A DNA stretch of 64,000 nucleotides. Origin: an uncultured Lachnospiraceae bacterium. Its GTDB lineage: Bacteria > Bacillota > Clostridia > Lachnospirales > Lachnospiraceae. The position numbers were made by a program, and so were the translations under genes. The notes beneath the pieces were generated by a model. It was not told the origin of the DNA. It saw only the letters and a list, made by a program, of their open reading frames with translations, and did not search any database. Location: assembly GCA_910585605.1 (NCBI GenBank), contig CAJUFL010000006.1, forward strand, positions 44,081 to 108,080, written 5' to 3'. The number at the start of each line of letters is the position of its first letter. The stretch's first letter is position 1. Positions 34,840-44,273 of the stretch are shown piece by piece.

Positions 34840-35436
34840 TTATGATAATGTTCCTTTTGTAGAAAGAACCGCATCCTTCATTCTGGAATCAATCTGGGTT
34901 GCTTCATCCAAAGCCTTTGCAAAAGCCTTGAAAGCCGCTTCTATGATATGATGGTTATTGCTCCCATCTAACTGCTTTAAATGCAGGTTCATCCCTGATG
35001 CATAGGAAACCGCATAAAAGAACTCCTTTACCATCTCTGTATCAAAGTATCCCACCTGATCCACAGTTAAATTCATATCATAGGAAAAATATGGTCTGCC
35101 CGACAAATCCAATGCACAAAGCATCAATGTCTCGTCCATTGGCAGGATTCTCTGACCATAACGTTTGATTCCTTTTTTGTCACCGATCGCTTTCTTAATT
35201 GCCTCACCTAAAACAATGCCTGTATCTTCAATGGTGTGATGGGAATCTACATACAAATCCCCTTTTACCAGCAATTTTAAATCAAAAAAACCATGTCTGG
35301 CAAAGGAATTCAACATATGGTCAAAAAAGCCAATGCCTGTATCAATTTTGGTCTGACCAGAGCCATCAATATGCAGTTCCAGCTTAATATCTGTTTCATT
35401 TGTTTTACGTTCAACATATGCAATTCTGCCTGCCAT
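34840..35436 (-). CDS. hisB: imidazoleglycerol-phosphate dehydratase
   Basis: 198 aa, monofunctional HisB. Repeated metal-binding patterns are present: GIGFFDHMLNSFARHGFFDL, DSHHTIEDTGIVLGEA, and SNNHHIIEAAFKAFAKAL. It dehydrates imidazole-glycerol phosphate to imidazole-acetol phosphate. AAGGAG precedes the ATG. A terminator-like hairpin separates it from hisD upstream, so its expression may depend on readthrough or a weaker internal promoter. Confidence 0.97.
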   Translation of the reverse strand: MAGRIAYVERKTNETDIKLELHIDGSGQTKIDTGIGFFDHMLNSFARHGFFDLKLLVKGDLYVDSHHTIEDTGIVLGEAIKKAIGDKKGIKRYGQRILPMDETLMLCALDLSGRPYFSYDMNLTVDQVGYFDTEMVKEFFYAVSYASGMNLHLKQLDGSNNHHIIEAAFKAFAKALDEATQIDSRMKDAVLSTKGTLS

Positions 35437-35542
35437 AGTGTAATCTCCTTATAAATCCACACATAATCGTTAATATATTATCATATTTCTTTCTAAAATA
35501 CCATATCTTGTAGTAAATTTTTGACCGGTCTATATATTTTAT

Positions 35543-35578
35543 AGAAAAAAGAACTCTATTTTTCACAGAGTTCTTTCA
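35543..35578 (-). terminator. intrinsic terminator-like hairpin inside the his operon
   Basis: On the minus strand AAAGAACTCT pairs perfectly with AGAGTTCTTT around a nine-base loop, followed by T6. It lies 20 bp after hisD and about 107 bp before hisB, so it would reduce downstream expression. Confidence 0.8.
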
Positions 35579-35598
35579 TCATGTAATAGAAGTCTTTT

Positions 35599-36891
35599 TT
35601 ATGATTCAAACCTGACTTTAATGGAATTTGCATGAGCGGTAAGCTGTTCACTGGCTGCAAAATCCATAATATCCTGATGAATCGGTTCCAATGCTTCTTT
35701 GGAATAATAAATGATACTGGATTTCTTCACAAAATCATCCACGCTGAGCGGTGAAAAGAATTTGGCGGTTCCATTGGTAGGCAACACATGATTGGGTCCT
35801 GCAAAATAATCTCCTAACGGTTCTGAGCTGTATTCTCCGATAAAGATGGCACCTGCATTTTTTATCTTCATCATCACTTCAAATGGATTCTTCGTCACAA
35901 TCTCTAAATGTTCACTGGCTATATCATTTGCTGCCAAAATAGCATCTTCCATGCTGTCGGCAACCAGAATATATCCATAATTATCAATCGACTTCTGCAT
36001 GATCTCTTTCCTATCAAGTTCAGAAATAAACTGATCCACTTCAGCAGAAACTTTATCTGCAAGCTCTTCCGAAGTTGTGACTAAGATAGCTGAAGCAAGC
36101 TCATCATGCTCTGCCTGTGACAGCAAATCAGCAGCAACATAACGGGGATTCGCACTCTCATCAGCCAGTACAAGAATCTCCGAAGGCCCTGCAATGGAAT
36201 CAATACTGACATAACCATATACCGCACGCTTTGCTAATGCAACAAAAATATTGCCAGGTCCAACAATCTTATCTACCTTGGGAACGGACTCTGTACCATA
36301 TGCAAGGGCTGCAATCGCCTGTGCCCCGCCCGCTTTATATATCGCATCTACTCCTGCTTCATTGGCAGCAACCAGAGTAGTCGCATATACTTTTCCATCT
36401 GCATTACAAGGTGTAGTCATAATAATATTTTTCACACCTGCAACCTTAGCAGGAACAATATTCATTAGCACGGAAGAAGGATATACTGCTTTCCCGCCCG
36501 GAACATATACACCAACAGACTGAAGTGGTGTCACTTTCTGTCCTAACATAGTGCCGTCTTCTGTCGTATCAAACCAGCTGTACTGCTTCTGCTTTTCGTG
36601 ATATGTCCTAATATTCACAAGTGCTTTGCGGATTACCTCCAGCAGATGTGCATCCACTTCTTCGTAAGCTTTTTCAATCTCTTCCTTTGTCACCTTAATA
36701 TTTCCCTCATGGATGTCTGCTTTGTCAAATTTCTTTGTATATTCAAATAACGCTTTATTGCCGTTTTCTTTAACTGCATCTACAATTTCCTGCACCGTAT
36801 CTGCATACTGGGTATAATTATTGGGACTTCTTTTTAACAGATTGTTTAGAAGGTCTTTCTTTGTTTCATTTGTTAATTTCACGATTCTCAT
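35599..36891 (-). CDS. hisD: histidinol dehydrogenase
   Basis: 430 aa from the ATG at 36891 (AAAGGA upstream), the standard family length. Oxidises histidinol to histidine in two NAD-dependent steps. Seen: VGVYVPGGKAVYPSSVLMN, AGGAQAIAALAYGTESVPKV, KIVGPGNIFVALAKRAV, IDSIAGPSEILVLAD, SQAEHDELASAIL (zinc region) and EHLEIVTKNPFE. The start of the longer open frame 63 bases earlier has no ribosome site. Confidence 0.97.
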   Translation of the reverse strand: MRIVKLTNETKKDLLNNLLKRSPNNYTQYADTVQEIVDAVKENGNKALFEYTKKFDKADIHEGNIKVTKEEIEKAYEEVDAHLLEVIRKALVNIRTYHEKQKQYSWFDTTEDGTMLGQKVTPLQSVGVYVPGGKAVYPSSVLMNIVPAKVAGVKNIIMTTPCNADGKVYATTLVAANEAGVDAIYKAGGAQAIAALAYGTESVPKVDKIVGPGNIFVALAKRAVYGYVSIDSIAGPSEILVLADESANPRYVAADLLSQAEHDELASAILVTTSEELADKVSAEVDQFISELDRKEIMQKSIDNYGYILVADSMEDAILAANDIASEHLEIVTKNPFEVMMKIKNAGAIFIGEYSSEPLGDYFAGPNHVLPTNGTAKFFSPLSVDDFVKKSSIIYYSKEALEPIHQDIMDFAASEQLTAHANSIKVRFES

Positions 36892-36981
36892 ATTATAAGT
36901 TTTCCTTTCTAAAATATATAAAATTGCATGAATCCTTTTACTCTTCTGGCACAAGTCATAAAATATCCATGCAGATAAGAC

Positions 36982-37626
36982 TCAGCTGTAAAGCAGCTGC
37001 TTCAAATCTCTTACTATTTTTAAAATTCGTTCCTGCTCCATCTTAAGACTGACCTTATTTACTACCATTCTACAAGACAACGGACAAATTTCCTCTAATA
37101 CCTCCAATCCGTTTTCCTTCAAGGTTGTTCCTGTCTCCACGATATCCACAATGACATCAGACAAATCCACAATCGGTGCTAATTCCACAGAACCGTTTAA
37201 TTTAACAATTTCCACCGTCTGGTTCTTTTTTGTGTTAAAATAATCCTTTGCAATGTTAGGGTATTTACTGGCAACACGGATAATTTCATTTTTTTGTAAT
37301 GTTTCCTTAGCGGAAGCAGGTCCACAGACACACATCCTGCATTTTCCAAGTCCTAAATCCAGCACTTCGTATATGTTATCCCGTTCTTCTTCTAAAATAG
37401 TATCTTTTCCCACTACTCCGATATCCGCTGCACCATATTCTACATATGTCGGTACATCTCCAGCTTTGGCAAGGAAAAAACGCAGCTTCAATTCTTCATT
37501 CGTAAAGATCAGCTTCCTTGTATCCGGATCTTTCATTTCCTCACAGGTAATTCCAATTTGTTCCAAATAACCAAGCGTCTTTTTTGCCAGACGACCTTTG
37601 GCTAAAGCAAATGTTAAATATCTCAT
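36982..37626 (-). CDS. hisG: ATP phosphoribosyltransferase, short form
   Basis: 214 aa from the ATG at 37626 (GAGG six bases upstream). First enzyme of histidine synthesis, joining ATP and PRPP. Contains LTFALAKGRLAKKTLGYLE, YGAADIGVVGKDTILEE and DIVETGTTLKENGLEVLEEI (PRPP loop). The regulatory C-terminal domain of long HisG is absent, consistent with dependence on HisZ, whose gene lies just upstream. Confidence 0.97.
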   Translation of the reverse strand: MRYLTFALAKGRLAKKTLGYLEQIGITCEEMKDPDTRKLIFTNEELKLRFFLAKAGDVPTYVEYGAADIGVVGKDTILEEERDNIYEVLDLGLGKCRMCVCGPASAKETLQKNEIIRVASKYPNIAKDYFNTKKNQTVEIVKLNGSVELAPIVDLSDVIVDIVETGTTLKENGLEVLEEICPLSCRMVVNKVSLKMEQERILKIVRDLKQLLYS

Positions 37627-37656
37627 TTTCATCCTCATTTCTATATGTATTGCAGT

Positions 37657-38916
37657 CTAACAAAACTCAATATCTTCAATTAATGCACCACTGATTTCTT
37701 CCGATACAAAATCATAAACATCAACCGTGGTATCAGAAGTCAGATAAAACATGCCGGAAAAATGATTTTTCTTTCCATATGCAGCATAATCCCTGATTTC
37801 TTTTTTTCTGGATTTGCGGATCAGTTCCACTTTTCTGCCTGATCTTCGTAAATGATTCGCTAAACGGATCGCCGTCTTTTGTTTTTCAATGTCATATAAA
37901 ATGATACTGTCTGAATTGTCAATGGGAACTTCAATCTTCTGTCTGGAGATTGCCATCATCAGATCATCAATATAAAATGCAAAACCAATCGCCGGTGCAT
38001 CTTTTCCATATTGACTAAGCAGGTTATTATAGCGCCCACCCTTTACAACTGCATCACCCGTTCCGTATGTATATCCCCTGAACATGATTCCGGTATAATA
38101 TTCATAACGGCTGAGCAGTGAAAAGTCAAAACTGATATATTTTTCATACCCGGAGTAGGATAATGCTTTATATACCTTTTCCAGCCTCCTGATGGCTTCT
38201 AACGAAACTGCATTTGTCACAAGCGTTCTGGCATTTTCCAGCATTTCATATCCGCCAAACAACTGGTCAAAACTCAGTAAAACTTTTTTCACTTCTTCGT
38301 TTAAATCCAGCTCCTTTATTAAAGATTCCAGACCAAAAAAATTGCGATTGTGTATATAATCCCTTACTGTATCTACGGTATTTTTATCCAGTTCGGCCTC
38401 TTCCAAAATCCCTTTAAAAAAATCCACCTCACCAATCTCTATCTGAAATTCTTTTAATCCCACAGCCAGAAAACAATCAATGACAGTAGCAATCACCTCT
38501 GCATCTGCTGCGGAGGAATCATCATTAATTAATTCCGCACCCAGCTGGGTGATCTCATTTAATTTTCCCTGATGGTTATGTGTATTAAAAAAGGTATTTC
38601 CCTGATAACACAGACGGATTGGCAGCTCCTCATCATGATAATATTTAGCGGCGCATCTGGCAATGCTCGGTGTAATATCAGGTCTTAATACCAGCGTATT
38701 GTTCTCCCTGTCAAAGAATTTGTACATTTCATTCGATGTGGCAGAACCTTTATCCTGATTAAATATATCAAAAAATTCAAAAGTCGGGGTTTCTATATCA
38801 TTATAACTGTATAGAGAAAGGACATGATGCATTTTATGAAGAATCTTTAATTTCTTCTTGCATTCATTGTCATAGATATCTCTTACTCCCTCCGGAGTAT
38901 GTAACAGTTTTTCCAT
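37657..38916 (-). CDS. hisZ: ATP phosphoribosyltransferase regulatory subunit
   Basis: 419 aa from the ATG at 38916, which has AAGGAG nine bases upstream; the open frame extends 27 codons further but without such a site. Histidyl-tRNA synthetase-like catalytic core: TPEGVRDIYDNECKKKL, FDREN then TLVLRPDITPSIARCAAKYY, and YEYYTGIMFRGYTYGTGD. It lacks the anticodon-binding domain. As first gene of the operon it forms the hetero-octamer with short HisG and confers histidine feedback. Confidence 0.95.
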   Translation of the reverse strand: MEKLLHTPEGVRDIYDNECKKKLKILHKMHHVLSLYSYNDIETPTFEFFDIFNQDKGSATSNEMYKFFDRENNTLVLRPDITPSIARCAAKYYHDEELPIRLCYQGNTFFNTHNHQGKLNEITQLGAELINDDSSAADAEVIATVIDCFLAVGLKEFQIEIGEVDFFKGILEEAELDKNTVDTVRDYIHNRNFFGLESLIKELDLNEEVKKVLLSFDQLFGGYEMLENARTLVTNAVSLEAIRRLEKVYKALSYSGYEKYISFDFSLLSRYEYYTGIMFRGYTYGTGDAVVKGGRYNNLLSQYGKDAPAIGFAFYIDDLMMAISRQKIEVPIDNSDSIILYDIEKQKTAIRLANHLRRSGRKVELIRKSRKKEIRDYAAYGKKNHFSGMFYLTSDTTVDVYDFVSEEISGALIEDIEFC

Positions 38917-39106
38917 TTTATTTGTCTCCTTTTCTGTCATGAAAATATTACTGCATGGCTTTATTCCGCTGATAACCGCATCCGTTTCATTCCTCATGCA
39001 ATGAGCCAGTTAGCCATGCATGTACCAATAATGTACTACTGCTGTGAAAACAAAACCACTGCACCCACTTTAACAAATTAAAGTGATACTTCGATAATTC
39101 ATTAAA
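38917..39106 (-). promoter_or_regulatory. long 5' leader of the histidine operon
   Basis: About 190 nt between the promoter and hisZ. It contains a perfect hairpin CACTTTAA-TTTG-TTAAAGTG and a long-range complementarity TGCATGGCT with AGCCATGCA that would enclose about 55 nt. I see no T-box sequence and no run of His codons. A regulatory leader is likely, mechanism unknown. Confidence 0.45.
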
Positions 39107-39114
39107 TCATGGTT

Positions 39115-39143
39115 ATTATAGGGGAAAGCAGCCGTTCTGTCAA
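39115..39143 (-). promoter_or_regulatory. consensus sigma-A promoter of the histidine operon
   Basis: TTGACA, 17 bp, TATAAT on the minus strand: perfect consensus. It lies between the trpS terminator-like hairpin and the hisZ leader. Confidence 0.88.
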
Positions 39144-39160
39144 TAGCTAAGAATAGATTT

Positions 39161-39198
39161 ATAGGGCTGCCACATTGGTAAAATGCAACAGCCCCTAT
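39161..39198 (-). terminator. terminator-like hairpin after trpS
   Basis: On the minus strand ATAGGG(G)CTG pairs with (G)CAGCCCTAT around a loop of about 15 nt, 25 bp after the trpS stop. The following sequence is only moderately T-rich. Confidence 0.55.
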
Positions 39199-39222
39199 TG
39201 ATTTCATAAATCTTTATTATCA

Positions 39223-40314
39223 CTATAACTGATTTTCATATTTTGCAATGTGCTTTGCAATCAGTTTCTCATCATCAAAATAATTGATCCGCATTGCTTC
39301 TTTTACATCAGATAAAGTCTTAGCGGCAACTTTTTGGGCTTCCTCACTTCCCTGCTTTAGGATATCATAAACATATGCGATATCCTTTTCATACTGATGC
39401 CTGCGGTTTCTGATGGGGTCCAGTTCTTCCTGAATAACACTGTTCAGGAATTTCTTCACCTTTACATCTCCAAGACCGCCCTTTGTATAGTGTGCCTTCA
39501 ACTCATCCAGATTTGCATAGTCCGGTAAATACCGCTCAAAATGTTCTTCCTTACAAAATGCATCCAAATAAGTAAATACCGTATTCCCTTCCAGCTTTCC
39601 GGGATCCGTAATCTTAATATGGTCCGGATCTGTATACATACTCATGACCTTTTTCTTAATTTCTTCCGGTTCCTCAGCAAGATAAATGCAGTTCCCCAGA
39701 GATTTACTCATTTTCGCTTTGCCATCAATGCCCGGCAGCCTTAAGCATGCTTCATTTTCCGGAAGCAGTATATTGGGTTCCGTTAAAGCTTCCCCATAAA
39801 CCGAATTGAACTTATGTACAATCTCCTTTGTCTGCTCCACCATTGGCATCTGATCCTCTCCTGCCGGAACAGTAGTTGCCTGAAATGCGGTAATATCCGC
39901 TGCCTGGCTGATAGGATAAGTAAAAAATCCTACAGGAATACTGGTTTCAAAATTACGCATTTTAATCTCTGTCTTAACAGTGGGATTACGCTGTAATCTG
40001 GAAACTGTTACCAGATTCATATAATAGAAACTAAGCTCGGTAAGTTCCGGAATCTGTGATTGGATTAAGATAGTAGATTTTTCCGGGTCAATGCCACAGG
40101 CAAGATAATCCAGTGCCACCTCAATAATATTCTCGCGCACCTTGTCCGGATCATCCGCATTATCCGTAAGTGCCTGTGCATCTGCAATCATAATATAAAT
40201 CTTGTCATATTCACCGGAATTTTGCAGTTCCACTCTTCTTTTCAGTGAACCTGCATAATGTCCTACATGAAGCCTTCCGGTTGGTCTGTCACCTGTTAAT
40301 ATTATCTTTCCCAT
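39223..40314 (-). CDS. trpS: tryptophanyl-tRNA synthetase
   Basis: 363 aa class I synthetase. HIGH motif as HVGH in GDRPTGRLHVGHYAGSLK, and KMSKS in GIDGKAKMSKSLGN. It belongs to the variant with GDRPTG rather than GxQPSG and is somewhat longer than the common 330-residue form. GAGGAG precedes the ATG. Own promoter upstream; no T-box seen. Confidence 0.97.
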   Translation of the reverse strand: MGKIILTGDRPTGRLHVGHYAGSLKRRVELQNSGEYDKIYIMIADAQALTDNADDPDKVRENIIEVALDYLACGIDPEKSTILIQSQIPELTELSFYYMNLVTVSRLQRNPTVKTEIKMRNFETSIPVGFFTYPISQAADITAFQATTVPAGEDQMPMVEQTKEIVHKFNSVYGEALTEPNILLPENEACLRLPGIDGKAKMSKSLGNCIYLAEEPEEIKKKVMSMYTDPDHIKITDPGKLEGNTVFTYLDAFCKEEHFERYLPDYANLDELKAHYTKGGLGDVKVKKFLNSVIQEELDPIRNRRHQYEKDIAYVYDILKQGSEEAQKVAAKTLSDVKEAMRINYFDDEKLIAKHIAKYENQL

Positions 40315-40403
40315 TTGTTATTCTCCTCATTTATGATATTACAAATATACTGCCAAATTGCCGACAGCAAGACATTTCATCTGCATATTTCATTCATTAT
40401 GCC

Positions 40404-40432
40404 ATCATAGCAGATTATGGATAAAGATTCAA
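40404..40432 (-). promoter_or_regulatory. sigma-A promoter of trpS
   Basis: TTGAAT, 17 bp, TATGAT with extended TGC, on the minus strand about 90 bp before the trpS ATG. Confidence 0.65.
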
Positions 40433-40442
40433 GTAATGCATT

Positions 40443-40991
40443 TCACCCATGCTCTTTCTTACGTTCCACCAAATCTGTATTGACTGCTTCCAGGTAATGA
40501 ACTAATGCTGCTCCCTCTGGCCTGATAAAATATCTGGAATCCAGTTCCGCATATTTAAAATTCTTGGCATGTCCATCCCTTGCAATCCGGTCCACATATT
40601 CCTTTAACACACGAAACGGCAGATAATAAAACTCATTCCTTGCCGTAAAATAGATCAGTAAAAAACTGATTCCTCCCTGCTTTTCAAAATTCTCCATAAA
40701 ATTCATCTGATGCTCATGGATATTCTGCATCGGAAACGTATCCGTATGGCATTCCTTGGCATCAAAACAGATCGGGACGGACTGTACCACTCCAATATAA
40801 TCTACCGTGGAATCTTTTTCAAAATAAGCAAGGGTAATATGCCTGGTTGCTTTATCAATCTCAATTGGTGTGATCGGTGTGGGAATCTTCTGTACCAGCG
40901 CCAGAGATTTTTCCGCATAGATATCATTTGTCATATTAATGAGCTCCTCAAAAGTCGAGCCTCGAAGACCTCTGGAATTCCACGTTGCCAT
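40443..40991 (-). CDS. recU: Holliday junction resolvase RecU
   Basis: 182 aa from the ATG at 40991 (AAGGAG seven bases upstream). N-terminal NSRGLRGSTFEELINMTND, catalytic DSTVDYIGVV and DAKECHTDTFP (Asp, Glu-x-Lys-like nuclease core), then EHQMNFMENFEKQGGISFLL. Cleaves four-way junctions in recombination and chromosome segregation in Firmicutes. It is the last gene of an operon led by the alarmone synthetase gene, 41 bp after the pseudouridine synthase gene. Confidence 0.94.
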   Translation of the reverse strand: MATWNSRGLRGSTFEELINMTNDIYAEKSLALVQKIPTPITPIEIDKATRHITLAYFEKDSTVDYIGVVQSVPICFDAKECHTDTFPMQNIHEHQMNFMENFEKQGGISFLLIYFTARNEFYYLPFRVLKEYVDRIARDGHAKNFKYAELDSRYFIRPEGAALVHYLEAVNTDLVERKKEHG

Positions 40992-41032
40992 ATTCTGCTC
41001 CTTTATCTTAAGAAATAGATTCAAAAATCATG

Positions 41033-42112
41033 TTAAAATATTGCATTTTTTATCTCACAAAACTTCTCAGGTAAGTCTGCATAAAATTTTCTGCCTGAAA
41101 GTGTTCCTGACAATTCCTCCTGACACGGAAAAGTAATCTCACTGGCATGCAGCAGCTGATACCGCAGCCCAAACTCTCTTTTCAGCAAAGCATTCACACT
41201 CTTAAGTCCGTATTTACCATCTCCAATGACAGGATGCCCTACAGCCTGCAAATGTGCACGGATCTGATGAGTTTTCCCAGTTATCAGCTTTACTTTAAGC
41301 AGGGTAAACTCCATATCCCGAAATTCCCCATGTGCAAGCGGTTCATACATAGTTTCAATATAAGCAGGTCTCTCCTCTTTATTTTTCCCTGCATCCTCGA
41401 TAGACTTATAAATAAGAACCTGATTATGGGATGCTTTTTTGACCAGAAATCCTTTTATCGTACTTGGAGATGCTATATTGCCGGAAACAATGGTAAGATA
41501 ATATTTATCAAGCGTCCGTTCTTTTAACATATGGGACAGTGTCCGGGAACCCTTTAAAGACATTCCGGCCAAAATGATTCCGCTGGTATTCCGATCAAGC
41601 CGGTTACAGACAGATGGTGTAAATAAAGAATCTGCCCAGGGTTTTGTACCATAATAATCCACAATCTGTTCATTCAAAGAATAATCTCCCGCCTCTGCCT
41701 TTTGTGACAAAAGACCAGCCGGTTTATTCAGGATTAAAATATCCTTATCCTCATAAATAATCTCAATCCCTTTAAGTGCTTCCCATTCTCTGACCGGAGA
41801 AATGTCCTTACAGACTGTCACAGACTGTCTGTTATCCGGATTATGTAATGCATCCTCCTGTCTTTTGGCATCAAAAACTGGTATCATTTTGTCCTTCCTA
41901 AACTTTGCAATGGTTTCATCCGTCATATAAACCTGAATGGTATCACCGGTATTCAGGATTTCATTCCCTGCCGCCTTTTTATTATTCCATTTAATATTCT
42001 TTTTCCGAAGCATTCTGTACAGAAAACTTTGGGGTGCATCATCCAGATATTTCCCCAAAAATTTGTTCAGCCGCTGTCCGGCATTTGCTTCACTGATTCT
42101 GATTTCCTGCAT
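41033..42112 (-). CDS. RluA/RluC-family pseudouridine synthase
   Basis: 359 aa. An S4 RNA-binding domain occupies residues 1-60 (ISEANAGQRLNKFLGKYLDD, NIKWNNKKAAG). The catalytic domain has NKPAGLLSQKAE, the catalytic aspartate in VCNRLDRNTSGIILAG, and the C-terminal TGKTHQIRAHLQAVGHPVIG D. Isomerises uridines in rRNA or tRNA; the RluC-like architecture suggests 23S rRNA. Start is 15 bp after the SDR gene stop. Confidence 0.94.
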   Translation of the reverse strand: MQEIRISEANAGQRLNKFLGKYLDDAPQSFLYRMLRKKNIKWNNKKAAGNEILNTGDTIQVYMTDETIAKFRKDKMIPVFDAKRQEDALHNPDNRQSVTVCKDISPVREWEALKGIEIIYEDKDILILNKPAGLLSQKAEAGDYSLNEQIVDYYGTKPWADSLFTPSVCNRLDRNTSGIILAGMSLKGSRTLSHMLKERTLDKYYLTIVSGNIASPSTIKGFLVKKASHNQVLIYKSIEDAGKNKEERPAYIETMYEPLAHGEFRDMEFTLLKVKLITGKTHQIRAHLQAVGHPVIGDGKYGLKSVNALLKREFGLRYQLLHASEITFPCQEELSGTLSGRKFYADLPEKFCEIKNAIF

Positions 42113-42127
42113 TGGTCATTCCTCTTA

Positions 42128-42880
42128 TTATCTTAAAAACAGCCCATGGGGCAGTAATTTGGCAGCCATCAACACAGCCTTCATCGGCAGACCATAAACA
42201 GAAATCTCTTTTCCTGCCCTGGCATCCCGCAATGCTTTTCTCACTACTGGTTCTGTTTTTACTGTCACAAGCTTTTTCAAAGGCTTTTGCTTATTCTCCC
42301 CGTTAGAAATCAGCAAAAATTCCGTATCCACCGGTCCCGGACAAACTGCCGTTACCGTAATGCTTTCTCTTCTCAGTTCTGCATGCAGTGCTCTGGAAAA
42401 GCTAAGCACAAAAGCCTTTGATGCTGCATATACCGCAAATTCCTTTTGAGGCATAAAAGCAGACGCGGATGCCAGCTGAAGGATATTCCCTGGTTTTGCC
42501 ATGTAGGGCAGCACCATATATGTCATAGCGACCAATGCTTTGTCATTCAATTCCACCATATTTACAGCATCATTTAATTCTATCCTGTCAAAACGTCCTG
42601 CCCTGCCCGCACCCGCAGCATTCACTAAAACCCTCACTATAGGAGATTCCTCCATCAGGCATTTTGATAAAATCTTCAAGTCAGATTCCTTACAGATATC
42701 CAGATCAAACACCCTGACCAAAAGATTGCACACTTCTTTTTTTAATGCCAGCAGACGTTCTTTCCTTCTGGCAATTATCCATACTTCCTCTATTGTTCTC
42801 GTACATTGGTCCAGTTGTCTTACAAATTCCTGACCTATACCCGAAGATGCCCCTGTAATAATTGCTATTCTCTTTCTCAC
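42128..42880 (-). CDS. short-chain dehydrogenase/reductase (SDR)
   Basis: About 250 aa. NAD(P)-binding TGASSGIGQEFVRQL, NAAGAGRAG, catalytic Ser in LASASAFMPQ and YxxxK in YAASKAFVLSF, then VCPGPVDTEF. Classical SDR of the family acting on short-chain or lipid-like carbonyl compounds; substrate unknown. Two GTG starts are possible (42880 and 42892). The inner one is 12 bases after GGAGG; the outer one abuts it and would overlap the upstream gene by 10 bp. Confidence 0.9.
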   Translation of the reverse strand: MRKRIAIITGASSGIGQEFVRQLDQCTRTIEEVWIIARRKERLLALKKEVCNLLVRVFDLDICKESDLKILSKCLMEESPIVRVLVNAAGAGRAGRFDRIELNDAVNMVELNDKALVAMTYMVLPYMAKPGNILQLASASAFMPQKEFAVYAASKAFVLSFSRALHAELRRESITVTAVCPGPVDTEFLLISNGENKQKPLKKLVTVKTEPVVRKALRDARAGKEISVYGLPMKAVLMAAKLLPHGLFLR

Positions 42881-42882
42881 TC

Positions 42883-44262
42883 TTACAGCCACCTCCAGCC
42901 CGGAAGGTATTTATTTTTAATCGTACCGCCTAAAAGCTTTCCAAATCCTAAAGGATAATGTTCCACGCAGATCAGGCAGATTCCATCTTGCTGCTCTTTC
43001 ATTTCCTTTAATTCCAGTTCTATGGTCTCACCCTTCAAATATTTTATCACACGCTCATCTTCTGCCTTCAGGCAGATTACATTTGGAAACTCTGATGCTT
43101 TCAGAAACATTGCAAGAGACTGGCTCGGTTCAAAACGGTTCTTCTTCATATCTCCCATATAAAGACCGCAGCGTAAAATTCTAAGTCCCCGTACATACGG
43201 CATCTTTTCGGGAATATAAAATACCCGTTCCTTTTGTACATCCATACGCGATAAATCAAAAGGATACGCTATCCCTTTTATAAAATCAACCGCTTCCTTG
43301 CTTAATCTCTCTTTCGAAAATGCATATTCCGCAATCGGTGCCTCCGCTTTTCCCCCTCTTTTTCTCACCATTGCCACAAAATGCCCTTCCCCTTCAATCC
43401 GGTGCGGCCATAATCTTCTGCACTTGGCAAGCTCTTTATTGCCAGTATTCCCCCATTCAGGGTGTCCTTTATCAAATCCGTCAAACATCGGAAGTTCTTC
43501 CAGATAAAGAGAGTCATCCAAAGAAAGCAGGTATTCTATGGACTGCTCATTTTCTTCCTTCGAAAAAGTACAGGTTGAATATATGATACTGCCCCCTGGC
43601 TTTAACATAGTCACTGCCTCTTTTAAAATGGAACGCTGTAAGCCCACGAAGAGTTCTACACCATTATTTTCCCATGCTTTTATCATACTGCTCTGTTTCC
43701 GGAACATTCCTTCTCCAGAACATGGTGCATCGATTAGAATCTTGTCAAAATATGCCGGAAACCTTTTGGCAAGCTCATTGGGAGGTTCGCTTGTTACCAG
43801 AGCATTTCCCACGCCAAAGATTTCAATATTTTTAAGAAGTGCTTTTGCCCTGGAATTGCTGATATCATTAGTTACCAGAAGCCCCGAACCACAAAGCTTT
43901 GCTGCCAGTTCTGTAGACTTGCCCCCTGGGGCAGCACAAAGGTCTAACACTGTATCCCCTTTTTCCACTGGAAGCAGGCTTGCCGTTGTCATGGCAGAAG
44001 GCTCCTGAATATAATAAAGTCCTGCAAAATAAAAGGGATGCTTTGCCGGCTTTTCTTTCTTATCATAATAAAAACCGTTAGGACACCATGATACCGGCTT
44101 TAATTCATATGGTGACAGTTCCAAAAACTCTTCTACCGAAATCTTGGCCGTATTCACCCGGATTCCCTGATGTGCCTCATGCTCAAAAGACGCCAGATAC
44201 GCTTCATAATCAGTCCCTAACATCTCCCTCATTTTCTCTTCAAATACGATTGGTAATTCCAT
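42883..44262 (-). CDS. RsmF-type rRNA (cytosine-C5) methyltransferase
   Basis: 459 aa of the NOL1/NOP2/Sun family. SAM motif LDLCAAPGGKSTELAAKL, motif IV with catalytic Cys in IDAPCSGEGMFRK, and motif VI nucleophile in YSTCTFSKEENEQSIEYLL. The C-terminal third (GLRILRCGLYMGDMKKNRFE and the domain ending in LPGWRWL) matches the RsmF extension that binds RNA. It probably methylates 16S rRNA. Eleven bp separate it from the alarmone synthetase gene. Confidence 0.93.
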   Translation of the reverse strand: MELPIVFEEKMREMLGTDYEAYLASFEHEAHQGIRVNTAKISVEEFLELSPYELKPVSWCPNGFYYDKKEKPAKHPFYFAGLYYIQEPSAMTTASLLPVEKGDTVLDLCAAPGGKSTELAAKLCGSGLLVTNDISNSRAKALLKNIEIFGVGNALVTSEPPNELAKRFPAYFDKILIDAPCSGEGMFRKQSSMIKAWENNGVELFVGLQRSILKEAVTMLKPGGSIIYSTCTFSKEENEQSIEYLLSLDDSLYLEELPMFDGFDKGHPEWGNTGNKELAKCRRLWPHRIEGEGHFVAMVRKRGGKAEAPIAEYAFSKERLSKEAVDFIKGIAYPFDLSRMDVQKERVFYIPEKMPYVRGLRILRCGLYMGDMKKNRFEPSQSLAMFLKASEFPNVICLKAEDERVIKYLKGETIELELKEMKEQQDGICLICVEHYPLGFGKLLGGTIKNKYLPGWRWL

Positions 44263-44273
44263 TCCTTTTTATC

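Noticed and set aside
38917..38997. Longer N-terminus for hisZ (27 extra codons)
   Set aside because: The inner ATG has AAGGAG at good spacing and begins at the conserved TPEGVRD region; the extension has no ribosome site.
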